A model generated the notes under the pieces. The model was not told the DNA's origin and did no database searches. It worked only from the letters and a program-made list of their open reading frames with translations. The translations under genes were made by a program, and so were the position numbers. A stretch of DNA of 64,000 bases from Selaginella moellendorffii (Eukaryota; Streptophyta; Lycopodiopsida; Selaginellales; Selaginellaceae), in contig NW_003314280.1 of assembly GCF_000143415.4 (NCBI RefSeq), positions 405,262 to 469,261 of the forward strand. The letters are read 5' to 3'. Below are positions 22,346-32,930 of this stretch, piece by piece. Numbering within the stretch: the first letter of the stretch is position 1; each line of letters opens with the position of its first letter.

Positions 22346-23170
22346 GTTGTATAATTTCGAGCAGCGTGCAATTCAGGGAGACGTTTTGGTGCCTTCGTGA
22401 ATCTCAAACATGCATACTGATTGATCGATCCATTGATGCTGTTGAGAGAGAGGGAGAGAGAGAGAGAGTCTCTGCAGAACTTTCTTAGCTTTGTTGATCT
22501 GTATATAATTAATTCCTTACTAAGAAGATGTTTAAAAAATTATACATATAATATATTTTAAATGTATATAGTATACATAATATTTCTTAAGAATACATTA
22601 GTAAAAGCACAATGGGAATTGCCCCACGCCATTTAATGAGGGTATAGCATATTCAAGGCACGGAGAATAGTCTAGTCTAGATCATCACTACCTTACCCTT
22701 GTAAAATCATATCCAAAAAGCCTTAAAGCTCTTCCTGGTGATCATGATGTAGAAACTTTGAATAATAGAAGATTTAAAAATTAATTTGCTCTTGCTCCTA
22801 AAAGCAATTACTATTTGTTGATTTTAAAAATATGTTACAATTCAAGTATCCACAAGTCTTATATAATGTTATAAGGGAAATTTCCCCAAACACTGACCCT
22901 ATAGTACATGGTCACTCACTTGAGGGATGCTTATTTGAAATAATTGCAGTAATTTTGGAAAATGACACAAATGACTGAGCTTTAATCCTTACCCAGCACC
23001 AAATCTGCATCAGTATCTCGAGCCGCAATAACTGTATTCTGCAATTAAAGCAGTCTAAAATAAAGTAATTGATGATTGTATATTATTAAATATGCATTTT
23101 GCTACGATACATTTGATCACACTTCACATATAAAAATATCATAGTAGCTACAGTTTGTTCTTGTTAGTTC
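22346..23170. other. Intergenic with GA microsatellite
   Basis: A (GA)n tract lies at 22444-22468. The rest is AT-rich with no supported gene. Confidence 0.5.
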
Positions 23171-23660
23171 CAATATACACATTTTGGCATGTTGTTGTTG
23201 CCCAATAGTCAAAGCCTGTATTGAATAAGCCTTTATTGCAGCAATCAATGTTGATAGATTTAAACCTCATCAATTTGATTGAGTAGTTTTATAACTGCTA
23301 AATCATCTCGGTTCTTTAAATATCCATGCATCAAAGCACACCATGTAATAACATGTTTTGAAAGCCATTTTCTTCAGCATTAAGCATGCTTTCGCTTTTG
23401 CTATACATATCAATTAAACTGATAGCCACAAGTATATCAGAAGCAGCTATAGCTTGCTTATGAATTGCTATTCCTTGCTGGAAACATTCTAATTTTTCAG
23501 ATTCTGTATTTTCACAAGCATAAGAGCTACATGCTTTTAGAGCTGCAATACATGTTATTCTACTTGGCTTACAAGGCCAGGGCAGCCAAAGTATTCCCAT
23601 TCTCCATACACCCACATGTCCCATGGAGCGAGCACTAAGTGCCTGCAACATTGAGAAGAA
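23171..23660 (-). pseudogene. PPR protein relic
   Basis: Consecutive PPR fragments read on the minus strand: ITCIAALKACSSY (near 23540), then AIHKQAIAASDILV and AISLIDMYSKSESM (23400-23470), then TTWCALMHGYLKNRDDLAVI (near 23310). In another frame comes LIAAIKAYSIQALTIGQQQH (near 23210). The order is that of a plant PLS-type PPR protein, but the frame changes at least twice and a stop (TAA near 23265) intervenes. It is a dead partial copy. Confidence 0.65.
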
Positions 23661-24300
23661 TGATACAAGAATGGTCTAAAATTGGTCCCCTTTGTCACCA
23701 TCCAGGTTAGTTTGTGTGCTACCAATATATCTTGCCCAGTTTGCTGAGGATTTCAACAATACCATCAGTGAGGAAACACCATGAACTGGAACATCTAATG
23801 TACATTTCTTTACACCATGAATGTTTTTGCAGCCATTACACCTACATCCGACCAGCCTAAAACCAATATGTCAAATCCTCCCCCAACTTCGCCATCCCCA
23901 CCAACGCTAACCCGCACAGGAGTTGCACCTTGTGACAGTCCGGAACTCTAAGTCCTGCTTCTGACGCCATAACTGTATTGCAGCGTCTCCACTCGGAGTT
24001 CGCAGCTTCTGTCGGATTTGAAGCGTCCGGACAATTGGCTGATGTTCTGGCCCCGTCTGCATCAGGTGTGGTGCTACCGGTTGATGGCATGGAGTCTCCA
24101 GTGTTTGTTTGTCTGGCCGCGATCTACAGGTTGGGGCTCTGTTTCAGGTCCGAGGGAGCTAATTCGACGATGGCACCATTTTTCAGAGATCTCCGCCGTT
24201 CAAGGCATCAACTCATCAAGAGGCTGATCTCACATTCAGGGCGAGTGGATGGAGACTGATGTTAATTCGTTTCTGTTGAAGAGCTCAGGATGAGAAAAAC
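23661..24300. other. Unassigned stretch
   Basis: Open frames of about 70-93 codons occur on both strands at 23857-24259, in GC-richer sequence than the surroundings. I recognise no domain. It may be an old gene relic. Confidence 0.3.
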
Positions 24301-24307
24301 AAAATCA

Positions 24308-24765
24308 AGCTGAATTCTGCTTACTGTTATTCCCATTCCAGTGTGGCAGGAGGCTTGGAGGTAATATCATACACCATCTGTTTACTCCTCTAACGGTGTT
24401 GCAGATCTTGGAAACCACGTCCTTCAAGAATTTGTGGTTGAACTCGTAGCTGCGAACACCAAATATGATCTTAAGTATAATTCCAATGGAGTTGGAAGGC
24501 TTAAAAATCACCAGTCGGCAGTCATCCCATTTTCGCTGGTGATGGCTCTCAATACAATAGGATGAGCATGCGTCCTCCTGTCTCCTTGAACACCCACCGA
24601 TCTGATACAGCAAAGGCTCGCCAAATCTCGTCGTAAAGACCCTCTTCTTTGATGCAGTTGATAAATATCTCATCCGCCTGCAACAGACATCATTAGAAGA
24701 TAAATAACGAGCAGTGCACCAAAATGCTCCAATGCTCACCAGCTGCAACGTCTCCAGTGCATTCC
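24308..24765 (-). pseudogene. GMP synthetase C-terminal relic
   Basis: GMP synthetase makes GMP from XMP. Only its C-terminal dimerisation domain is present, minus strand. GNALETLQL (near 24755) is joined across a still recognisable GT-AG intron to [19 protein letters not shown] (24610-24670). After a frame change come [14 protein letters not shown] (near 24585) and NGMTADW. Beyond a second intron come FLKDVVSKICNTVRGVNR (24385-24440) and, after another frame change, YDITSKPPATLEWE before a stop (near 24330). The retained introns mean it arose by DNA duplication. The glutaminase and ATP-binding domains are absent. Confidence 0.8.
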
Positions 24766-25379
24766 CAGTGCAAAGCCAAGTGGGGCTTGCTGCCCCAGGA
24801 TCCAACGTTCAAATGCAAAGTTCATCTACTCCAAACCAACGAAAAGTTGTAGGCAAGGGAGGAAGAACTCCACACTTACGAAAGGCTACATGTTAGACTT
24901 TCAAACTGGAACCCTCCTTGGGTAAATGAACTTCTTTGCAAAGGCGCAGGAACTGAAACTAATCCCAGCTACTACTACCAGACAAGGTTGCATTCCAAGT
25001 GAACCACCCTCGCTGCATATCTCTCGAGCTTGTGAATGCCACTTGGATGCCTCATTTGCAGCAAATACTTCCAGGAGAGAGGACCAAACACCCATGTCTA
25101 CATGCACAGCCTTTGCCTGTCTAGATTGGTTTGTATAAGGTATTGTCAAATGTTACAAATGAGGTTAGTTTCCAGTTGTGAATTTTCAACATTTGGATTA
25201 GAATAATTATTTGCTGTGTGTATGTCATAGGGGTGTGAGTTTTATTACTACTTCACTGTATAAATTCTTATATGGTCATGATCTAATATTGTTAATAGAG
25301 TTGAATTTACTTTCACAATTGCCATGAGTTACTAATGTTAAGTTTTAGAATTAATATTTAATGAGCATTCTTTCACTAG
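24766..25379. other. Intergenic, no gene recognised
   Basis: One minus-strand open frame at 24901-25149 has no recognisable domain. Confidence 0.45.
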
Positions 25380-25947
25380 TCCAAACAAAGTTTGCTCAAC
25401 ATTTAGGCCATATATAAATGGGATAAAAATGGCATTACAACTCCCATCATCATCCATCAGTACAAAATGGATGACTAAATGTTAATCTATTTTCCCAATA
25501 TTATGGTATATGATTTGTTTAAAGGGCTCTTTAGTAGAAGGGATCATATTAGATGTTACAGTGGATTGCAAGTTTATGAGGTTTGGCATAACATTTAATA
25601 TGCCAATCCTCTAAACATTGTGCATGTGCAATGGCTAAAACACTTTGTATAAAGAGATTAAGAACAATTAACACCACCTGAAAGGATGGAAAATAGTTAA
25701 GGTTCTCTGATGGACGGCCAAGATCTAAAAAAACATTAGGAGGAAGCATTAATGGATCTTAGAGAAGGGGATGATGTGAGATTTAATGTATGGCTACCAT
25801 GCTGTATATTAATATAAGCATAGTGGGATTTTGATAACTGTTAAATTAGTTTTAATTTGGACCACTCGCTCCTATATAGAAGATAGATTTTTGGGCTAAT
25901 TAATATGCACATTTTTGTATTCCTTTTTCATATTCCATGCATTCACA
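25380..25947 (+). mobile_element. Decayed 3' end of a Ty3 element of the C family
   Basis: 25380-25680 aligns with the integrase C-terminal region of element C (39350-39610 read on the minus strand). 25680-25761 aligns with the next segment but in inverted orientation. 25762-25774 is the polypurine tract, and 25775-25947 is a 173-bp LTR matching C's LTR (38446-38619). Differences are dominated by C-to-T and G-to-A changes, leaving few CpG. Orientation is +. The rest of the element is gone. Confidence 0.8.
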
Positions 25948-26898
25948 TGTTTAGCATATTTAGTCATAAACCAAGATATATATTAATATAAAATTTCTAT
26001 TATTACTAAGCAAGTGAGATTAGGGCATATTATCATAATAAAAAATCTGATGGTAGTCCAAGCATGTGTCCATAGTCTGGAAAAATTTTACTATTGTCAT
26101 GTTGTTGTTATTGTTGTTGATGCTGCTTAAAGCAGATTCCACCCACTTTTGTGGCAAGGTATTTCTTTTTTAAGTTCTAGCTAATGTTCACAAGCAAATG
26201 TTGGGCAGTATACCTGGTCTAGAAAGTGATTTCCTTAACTCCCAGCTCCTGCTTAGATAATTCCTATTGGACAACATCTACAAGCACACTACTCTAAATT
26301 GTAATAAAATTCCTGGATTAACTCTAGCTCCAACAATAATTCCAACTCCATCAGCTCCAACATTAGTACTTCCATCTGCTTGAACTCCACCCCTAATTCT
26401 AGCACTAGCAAGGCTCCAAGATCAACTCCCAAACTAAACTATTGAAGTGATCTTGCATGAGAAAAACAAAATATTATCATTGCAAGCAAAGTGTATACTA
26501 TTGTTAAACTTTTTATAGTGGTTTTTGTTATTTAGTTTGCTTAAGAAAATACTGGGGTGGTAGTGAATATATCTAGAATATATTTGATTATTCTAGGATA
26601 TTTTACCATTTAATATTCTTTTATATTTATAATATATAAAAGTTTTTATAATTTCCTAGTATATTCTAGTTTATTTTACCATCTTAAATTTCCAATTGAT
26701 CAATTGGATTAATATATTACTAAATTGCAGTAGCAATTGCCAATGAAGATTGCCAATGCACTGCCCTTCTAACAGCACAAAGGTTTCCATTTTCTTACCA
26801 CCAATCTTCCTCGTTCTCTCAGAATTCTTCCACTGTAAGATATATATGGCATTAACGAAAGTCAGCAATCTCACAAAATTTAGGGCTACTCTGTGCCT
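25948..26898. other. AT-rich intergenic with a dispersed repeat
   Basis: 26510-26650 matches, in inverted orientation, 37440-37570 (shared core ATTCTAGGATATT and surrounding AT-rich sequence). No gene was recognised before the transaldolase-like start. Confidence 0.5.
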
Positions 26899-28068
26899 AT
26901 GGCGTCATTGAGGTGAGTGTTTCTTGCGATCGGTCTATCGGTTGTAAGATCGAGAATGTGGCAGCTCAAGCAGTGGATCGATGCGCTTGTTCGTGGATTC
27001 CTCGGACATTCAAGCTTGGAAGAAATGGCTTCCAACGGGCGTTTTCTACGGTAATCCATCCATAGTTTTCTTCTATTTGTTTCTTCTTTGGTTTTGAGTC
27101 TAGTCTATGTTCTATTCAGGGGTTACAACAAATCCGTTGCTCCTCAGAGAATCAAATGTAGCATGTCAAACTAAAAGTATCGGCGTTCTTTCGAACCAAG
27201 CACTTCGCCTGGTAAGGTGTAAGGTTTTCTTTCTTGCTTTCTTTTATCAACTGCTATACTACACCGCGTCCTTCCTGATCATCTGTGTGATCGATTTTTT
27301 TTCTTTTTTTTCTGGCTTGAGAGATACACATGCAATCCAGGGGGCAAAAGAGATACACTTGCAAGCCTGGGGAAAATCTTCGGACGCGCTGCTGCGTACT
27401 GCCTCAGAGCTCGCCAGCATTGACAGCTCAGTCGTGGTAAGCCTTCTTTCAACTTTATTCGTTTTTTTTCTTTCTTTCTTTTGTCGTTGCTAGTTGAAGA
27501 TATTGTCTCCAGGTACAAATCCCTGCAACTTATGAGGGCTTGAGAGCTGCCAGCAAACTCAAGGATATGGGAGCTCGTATTGCGTTGATTATATATTCTA
27601 TGCATCAGGTAGCTCGTGAGTTCCAGGCTAAGTTTTGAGCTACCTTTCCTTTCTTTCTTTTTTTTTGTTCTTCCTTGCTACAAGCAGGCGCTCTTAGCTC
27701 TGGGGATCGGTGCAGAATATGTGACTCTGGACGTTGGCAAGTCTCCCTCTGACGAAGAATCGAAAGCGAAAATGTGCAGCAGCGTTCAGGTACCGGTCCT
27801 AATATTATACAAAGATTCTCCAAACTTTTCTTTTCTGCAGGGCCTGGTACGTCGGGCAAGCGGTACAACCAAGCAGCTCGTGGCCAACGTACTCAGCTTG
27901 GACGAGTTGACAACTTGTTTAGTGGCGTCATCGCCAGCAAATCAAGCTAATTCCTTTGCTTTGACGCCTTCCGCCATAGAGGAGCTGTTTGCGGACAAAT
28001 TCACCGACGACATGGTAAACGAGTTCGAAGCCGCGGCATCAAAGAACAATTTCAGCTTGTTTCTTTGA
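26899..28068 (+). CDS. Transaldolase-like protein, seven exons, catalytic lysine replaced
   Basis: Exons: 26899-26912, 26965-27050, 27120-27211, 27341-27436, 27513-27608, 27688-27789 and 27841-28068, 237 residues with consistent phases. The first exon adds only MASLS ahead of MRLFVDSSD; an internal start at 26981 would also serve. The fold is a class I aldolase barrel of the small transaldolase/fructose-6-phosphate aldolase type: GVFYGVTTNPLLL (residues 25-37), GAKEIHLQAWGKS, PATYEGLRAAS and GAEYVTLDVGK. The Schiff-base lysine expected in V-K-[IV]-P-[AV]-T is Gln here (VQIPAT at the start of exon 5), so normal transaldolase chemistry is doubtful. No transit peptide is evident, so it is probably cytosolic. 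The gene stands alone. Confidence 0.85.
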
Positions 28069-29171
28069 CGGACAGGGTACGTGGTGGATGCCTGTAATTT
28101 AGTTTTTTCTTTTCCCTTAGAGCAAGCTTAGAGTATCGTGATCGCCTTTGCTTTCCGGAATGATGATGTGACCTGCAGGGAAGGGCAAGCTGAGATAAAA
28201 CTATACACGGGCTTGTCTTCGCATTCACATGCAGGTGGGGGCATTTTTTCTCGGTTCTCGTGTTCCTCTTTGGTGTATTCTTCCACTTTTTTTAAATTCT
28301 GAGCGCTGATTTGATTTGGATGCAGACGAGCGCTGCTCTTCCTTACTTGCGAAGAAAGCCGCTGCTGGCCATGTTGCATCCACCGCTCAACTTGTACTTA
28401 AGCTCCGTAGCTGAGAATCAAAGCTCATGTGGCCAAAGGGACGATTTTCTTCTCCGGTTTCGTTGTTTTCCTGCTCGTCCCTGGTAACTTTTTATTCTCT
28501 GTACCGATCCATGGGGCCTGCTGCGATGCTGGCTGGACTGGCATTCGACTTTTCCCAGCAGCTTTTGTGAGAAAGTCAAGACGGTTTGTCTTTGTTTAAG
28601 CTTTTGATTCTCTTTCACTACTGTTTGTTGCTACTGCTGACGACCCCTCCTTTTACCTCGCAGAGTTTTATAAGGATCAAAGTGGGGGGGGGGGAATGCA
28701 CTCTCGATCATTGCAATGCGGCGCGGGGAAGCGAGAATTTTGAGACGAAAAGACGAGTCAAGCAAAGGCAAGGCTTTCGTGATACTCTTGTTTAACAATG
28801 CCTTGTCTCTCTCGGGTACATCCACTTGAGAAGGAAAGAAAGAGAGATCATTTGCCGGAATATTTCTGGACCGCCGGAATGCATTGCGATTATTTGCCGG
28901 AAGACGTTTCTACCGCCGGAACAGAGATATTCTGTCCAATGGCCGAAGCATCATGCATGGCATGGATGGAGGCCTTTATAAGGCTCCACATTCTTGAGAA
29001 TGTGTGGCTAGCTCGTTTCTTTCCTTCTTGGCTCTTTGTCCATTGCGAATCTAATCTATTGTCTAGCGAGCGAGCGAGCGAGAAATCTCTCTCGCGCGCC
29101 TCACACACATAAGATTTTGAGGCAGGCGTTGGCCTGCTGGCCGGTGGCGAGCTCGCGATCTTGATTGAGAG

Positions 29172-29204
<33 letters not shown>

Positions 29205-29645
29205 CTCGCATCGCCTCGCCTCGCCGTCCAGCAGGCCAATACCTCACTCGAGATCTTGTTGGAATTCGGTGCTAGCTTTTCGCAATTTTTGATCTGTGAG
29301 GATTTCTCTGTGCCTCCGACCCCGGATCCGGCAATGGACAGTATTGAGCGTGGCTGGAGTGGGATTTTTAAGCTACCTAGATCTGATTCATGACAACATC
29401 CTTTGTTTTGATTTTGCAAGGACTGCTGGAGCACCTCTTCCAGATCGAGGCCCAAATTATCGCTTCGACTGGCGGCGCCGATCCAAATTTTGTAGTCTTT
29501 CTATGCCAGATCGATGTTCGTTTCATGTTCCCTTCGGAAAAATATCAATTTGTGATTGTTCTAGCTCAGGAGTTGAAAAAAGAAATCAAATTTGTTGTCA
29601 ATCTCCTGGAGAGGAAAAAAAAATTTCCGATTTTGATAGATCCAA
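28069..29645. other. Intergenic with microsatellites
   Basis: It contains GCGA repeats (29066-29082), a (CT)n tract (29171-29203), an 18-bp palindrome CACATTCTTGAGAATGTG at 28987-29004 just after a TATA-like TTTATAA (28974-28980), and three CCGCCGGAA-type motifs (28855-28920). A promoter or old LTR is possible, but no partner repeat or primer site was found. Confidence 0.4.
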
Positions 29646-31286
29646 TCACGAGTACGCATTTGCCAGTAGCACGTACGAGGCAGCGCTCCACGAATCCATG
29701 CCAAGAACAGCGGTTCTTTTGGCGAATCCATCCCCTGATCCGGCCAGGAAGCATCGCCAATCCACCGCGTCGGCCGCAAAGGGCATGCTGCCGAGCAAAT
29801 CCCGCGCACACCCAAGGAATCCCCCTCGTGCCAGCAGATCGATCACGCACGAGTAGTGGCGCTTGCTCGGATCCAGCCCAAAATCCGCGCTCATGCTCCT
29901 CAGCAAGCCCAGCCCAGTGGAGATCCCCCCCGAGTGGCTGCACGCTCGATTGAGCATCACCAGGAACACGACCGCGTCGGGGGTCTCCTCCAATTGGAGC
30001 TCCCGGAACGAATCCAGCGCGCGCGTGTGGGATTGCGCCGAGATGAGCGCCGTCCACGACGAGAGATTGCGCTCGTGCATCTCGTCAAACAGCTCCTTGG
30101 CCCCCCGGGCGTCGCCCTGCGCCGCCATCGCCGAGAGCATCGAGTTCCAGGACACGAGATCGCGCTCCTCCATGGCATCGAACACCATCCTGGCCTCGCC
30201 CAGCTGCCCCGCGCTGATCAATCCACACAGCAAAACGTTCACCGACACGAGATTGCGCTGCGGCATGGAGTCGAAGACGCGCCTCCACTGGAGATCATCG
30301 CCGCTGTTCTTGGCGTAAGCGGCGAGTAGCGCGTTCCAGGACACGACGTTCCATCGCTGCATGGAATCAAACGTGCACTGCGCCATCTCGATCTGCCCCC
30401 GCTGCGAATACGCAACCAGCATGAGATTCCACGTCACAAGATTCCTCTCCAGCATTCCCTGGAACACTGCCGCCACCTTTTGCAATTGCCCGTGCAGCCC
30501 ATACGCAGCCAGCATGGCGTTTCCAGAAACAACATCATGAACCCTCATGTCACGAAACACACGCTCGGCTTTCAGAACATGCCCACTCGCGGCATATGCA
30601 GAGAGCATAGAGTTCCACGAAACCACGTCCCGTTCTTCCATGGCGGCAAACACTGCTTCCGCGGAAGCAAGCTCGCCGTTGATGGCGTAACCGGTTAGCA
30701 TGGCGTTCCAGGAAACTAGGTCGTGCCAGGGCATCGAATCAAACACTGCTTTTGCCTGGTGGAGATGCCCGTGCCGGGCATATGCGCTGAGCATAGCCGT
30801 GGCAGCGATTAGGGTTCTTTCTTCCATGCGCTCCAGCGCGCGCATCGCCTCGTCGAGGTTCTCCCCCTCGGCATACGATCGCAGCAGTGTGATGTGTGAG
30901 ACTAGATCCCATTCTGGCATCGCGTCGAAGATCTCCTTGGCGGATTGCAAATGCCCGGACTGGGCAGCCGCGCAGAGGATCGCGTTGTGGGCGACGAGGT
31001 TGTGGAGCGGCATTTGATCGAAGATCTCACGGGCTTGGTCGGGTCTGTGGTTGCGAGCGTAGGCCCAGAGCATGAGCGCCCAAGAGAAGATGTTCTTCGC
31101 GGCGGGAGGGATGGTGAGGAAGGCGGCGTGGGCGATCCCCGGCTCGCCCAGCCGTCCATACATCTCGATGAGGAGATTGGAGACGTAGCGCGATGGGCGG
31201 AGGATTCGGGAGTGGAGGTCTCTGGCGGCCAAGAGTGTGTGACACGATCTGATGCGGGACGCCCAGGACAAATCCTCTCCGCCCAT
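29646..31286 (-). CDS. PPR protein (intron-less, S-rich, truncated E region)
   Basis: 546 residues from ATG 31286; an open extension upstream to 31490 belongs to an older PPR relic and is not included. After MGGEDLSWASRIRSC come about 12 tandem repeats of about 31 residues with the signature of S/SS-type PPR motifs (NLVAHNAILCAAAQSGHL, DLVSWNAMLTGYAINGEL, DVVSWNSMLSAYAASGHV and others). An E-like end follows (HYSCVIDLLARGGFLG, ASYVLLANAYS). It stops inside the E motif and lacks E+ and DYW domains. PPR proteins bind organellar RNA one base per repeat and act in editing, splicing or stability; the target is unknown. A partial copy lies at 33978-34600. Confidence 0.8.
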   Translation of the reverse strand: MGGEDLSWASRIRSCHTLLAARDLHSRILRPSRYVSNLLIEMYGRLGEPGIAHAAFLTIPPAAKNIFSWALMLWAYARNHRPDQAREIFDQMPLHNLVAHNAILCAAAQSGHLQSAKEIFDAMPEWDLVSHITLLRSYAEGENLDEAMRALERMEERTLIAATAMLSAYARHGHLHQAKAVFDSMPWHDLVSWNAMLTGYAINGELASAEAVFAAMEERDVVSWNSMLSAYAASGHVLKAERVFRDMRVHDVVSGNAMLAAYGLHGQLQKVAAVFQGMLERNLVTWNLMLVAYSQRGQIEMAQCTFDSMQRWNVVSWNALLAAYAKNSGDDLQWRRVFDSMPQRNLVSVNVLLCGLISAGQLGEARMVFDAMEERDLVSWNSMLSAMAAQGDARGAKELFDEMHERNLSSWTALISAQSHTRALDSFRELQLEETPDAVVFLVMLNRACSHSGGISTGLGLLRSMSADFGLDPSKRHYSCVIDLLARGGFLGCARDLLGSMPFAADAVDWRCFLAGSGDGFAKRTAVLGMDSWSAASYVLLANAYS

Positions 31287-31439
31287 GCCAAATGCCGCAT
31301 TTTCGCCCGGCCCAAGAACCCTTAAATCGAGAAAGGATTTTCCTTGAAGGTCAAACTTTCTGGCACACTTTGATTGCGTTCCAGGCAATCTGGTGCTTGT
31401 CTCGGACCTATCGAACAAGCTCTTGGATTCTTCGAGATG

Positions 31440-32183
31440 ACCGAAGCTCACGTAGGCAGTGAGCATGGAGACGACATTAAACTCCGGCATGGAATCAAAC
31501 AGCGTTTCAAGTGCTTTTCTCGAGCTGGAAGGTGGCGCAGAAGATCGAGAGTATTATGTTCCAGGAGGTGATTTCTCTCGACAGCATCGCATCAAACAGG
31601 CTCTTTGTCCGAGAGACGTCCTCGTGGTGTGCATAGGCGCCCTGGATGTTGTTCACGGGTAAGGCATTTTGTCGAAGATTTTCTTTCCTTGCGGGAGCTG
31701 ACGAGCCCGGTTGTGCGCAGGAGATTGTAAGACAAAAGGTCTTGCTCCGGCATGGATCATTAATCCCAGCATCGAGTTCCAGGACGACCCCGCTGTTTCA
31801 TCCCCTGAAAGAAAATGATGGCTTTCTCTCGCCATAGCTGTTTAGCAGCGCATTGTTGCAGACGAGGTCCCAGCTTGGCTTTCTCGACGTAGCCTCTTTG
31901 AGCGTAGGCGACGAGCAAAGCTGTCCACGAGACTGTGTTCCAGAGGGGCATTAGTTAAAAGAGGCGGTCGAGCTCTTCCAAATCGCCATCGTGCGTTCCA
32001 CGCGACCAGATCTTTGTCGGGCATAGTTAGCAACGCGGAACGTGCATCATCAAGATGCAAGAATAGCAGCTGTCGAGCTGTACCTGGTGATTGGTGATGT
32101 TCGCGTCGAGGAACTTGTCCAGGCGATCCTCGAGAGAGTGACCTTGCTATGGATTTGAGAGCAGCTAACAATGGGGACGCCAT
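31440..32183 (-). pseudogene. PPR relic upstream of the PPR gene
   Basis: Minus-strand fragments in changing frames: LDDARSALLTMPDKDLVAWN (near 32040), NTVSWTALLVAYAQRGYVEK (near 31910), AYAHHEDVSRTKSLFDAM and SREITSWNIILSIF (31540-31640), and FNVVSMLTAYVSFGHLEES (31430-31490). Each is an S-type PPR unit, but there are at least three frame changes. The last piece is open into the leader of the intact PPR gene, which produces a false N-terminal extension. Confidence 0.7.
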
Positions 32184-32639
32184 GGAGGGCTCGGCCTTAT
32201 CCTGCCAAAAACCCTGGAGAATGGCCGAAAGACTTGGATGTTATCCATTAATACAGCACAAGTAATCTCCGTTAGAACAACAGCAGCCAAGAATTGATGC
32301 GCTTTCTCACTTCTCGCCCCTCCCCTCTGCTAGTAACTCCCGCCGTGACACCATCCGAGCTATTGCTTCCCATGCCACGTCTCCAACACCACTGTGAAGG
32401 GGCCTTCTGTACAAGTGTGAGAGCACTGCTTCACACCAGAGAATGCAATTGAATGGCGGCAGCCATCACCCAATATGCATTGAAAGGGAAAGAGAACAGC
32501 ACAGAGGAGAGAGAGGAAGAGAGACATAGAGAGAGCAAATAACCTACGTAATCCGTACTGCTTCTCGTCTTATATACTTTCCATGGAAGTAAACCACTTT
32601 GAGTGAAAGCTGGTAGCATTCGATCTGGTATCAATCCCA
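32184..32639. other. Intergenic
   Basis: A short GAGA-rich tract lies near 32500-32540. No gene was recognised. Confidence 0.5.
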
Positions 32640-32930
32640 GATCATGTGTTCTTTCTCGTCATGGAGATTGCGGGAGAATCTCGCAGGCGAGGAGTGTCTT
32701 CGATTCCATCGCGCCCAAGGACCAGTTCTCTTGGAGGGAGTGTATGCCCGCCAAGGGCATCTTCACGAGGCTAGGAGCGTCCTTGATGCGATGCCGGAGT
32801 GCGATACCGCGTCCTGGAATTGTCTCGTCTCTTCTCGTCTTTGCTCTTTCTAGATCCGGTCGATTAGAGGAATGCAAGGGACTTATGAGCTCATGCTCGC
32901 TATACTGGTGCGAGCTACACGTCTAATCGT
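32640..32930 (+). pseudogene. PPR relic, plus strand
   Basis: ISQARSVFDSIAPKDQFSW (32680-32735), then in another frame RQGHLHEARSVLDAMPECDT and ASWNCLV (32750-32825), then in a third frame SRSGRLEECKGLMSS (32850-32900). These are three S-type PPR repeats separated by frame changes, without a start or a following E region. Confidence 0.65.

Noticed and set aside
28790-29420. Possible Copia LTR and leader upstream of the PPR gene
   Set aside because: TATA-like and palindromic motifs and a weak MDSIERGWSGIFKLP frame are suggestive, but no second LTR, primer site or target duplication was found.
29863-31325. Plus-strand open frames of 105-157 codons opposite the PPR gene
   Set aside because: Mirror frames of the PPR repeats, with no domain.
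31287-31490. Open N-terminal extension of the PPR gene
   Set aside because: It starts with a PPR repeat belonging to the upstream relic and then runs through leader sequence that is also present in the duplicate at 34560-34620. The duplicated start supports ATG 31286.
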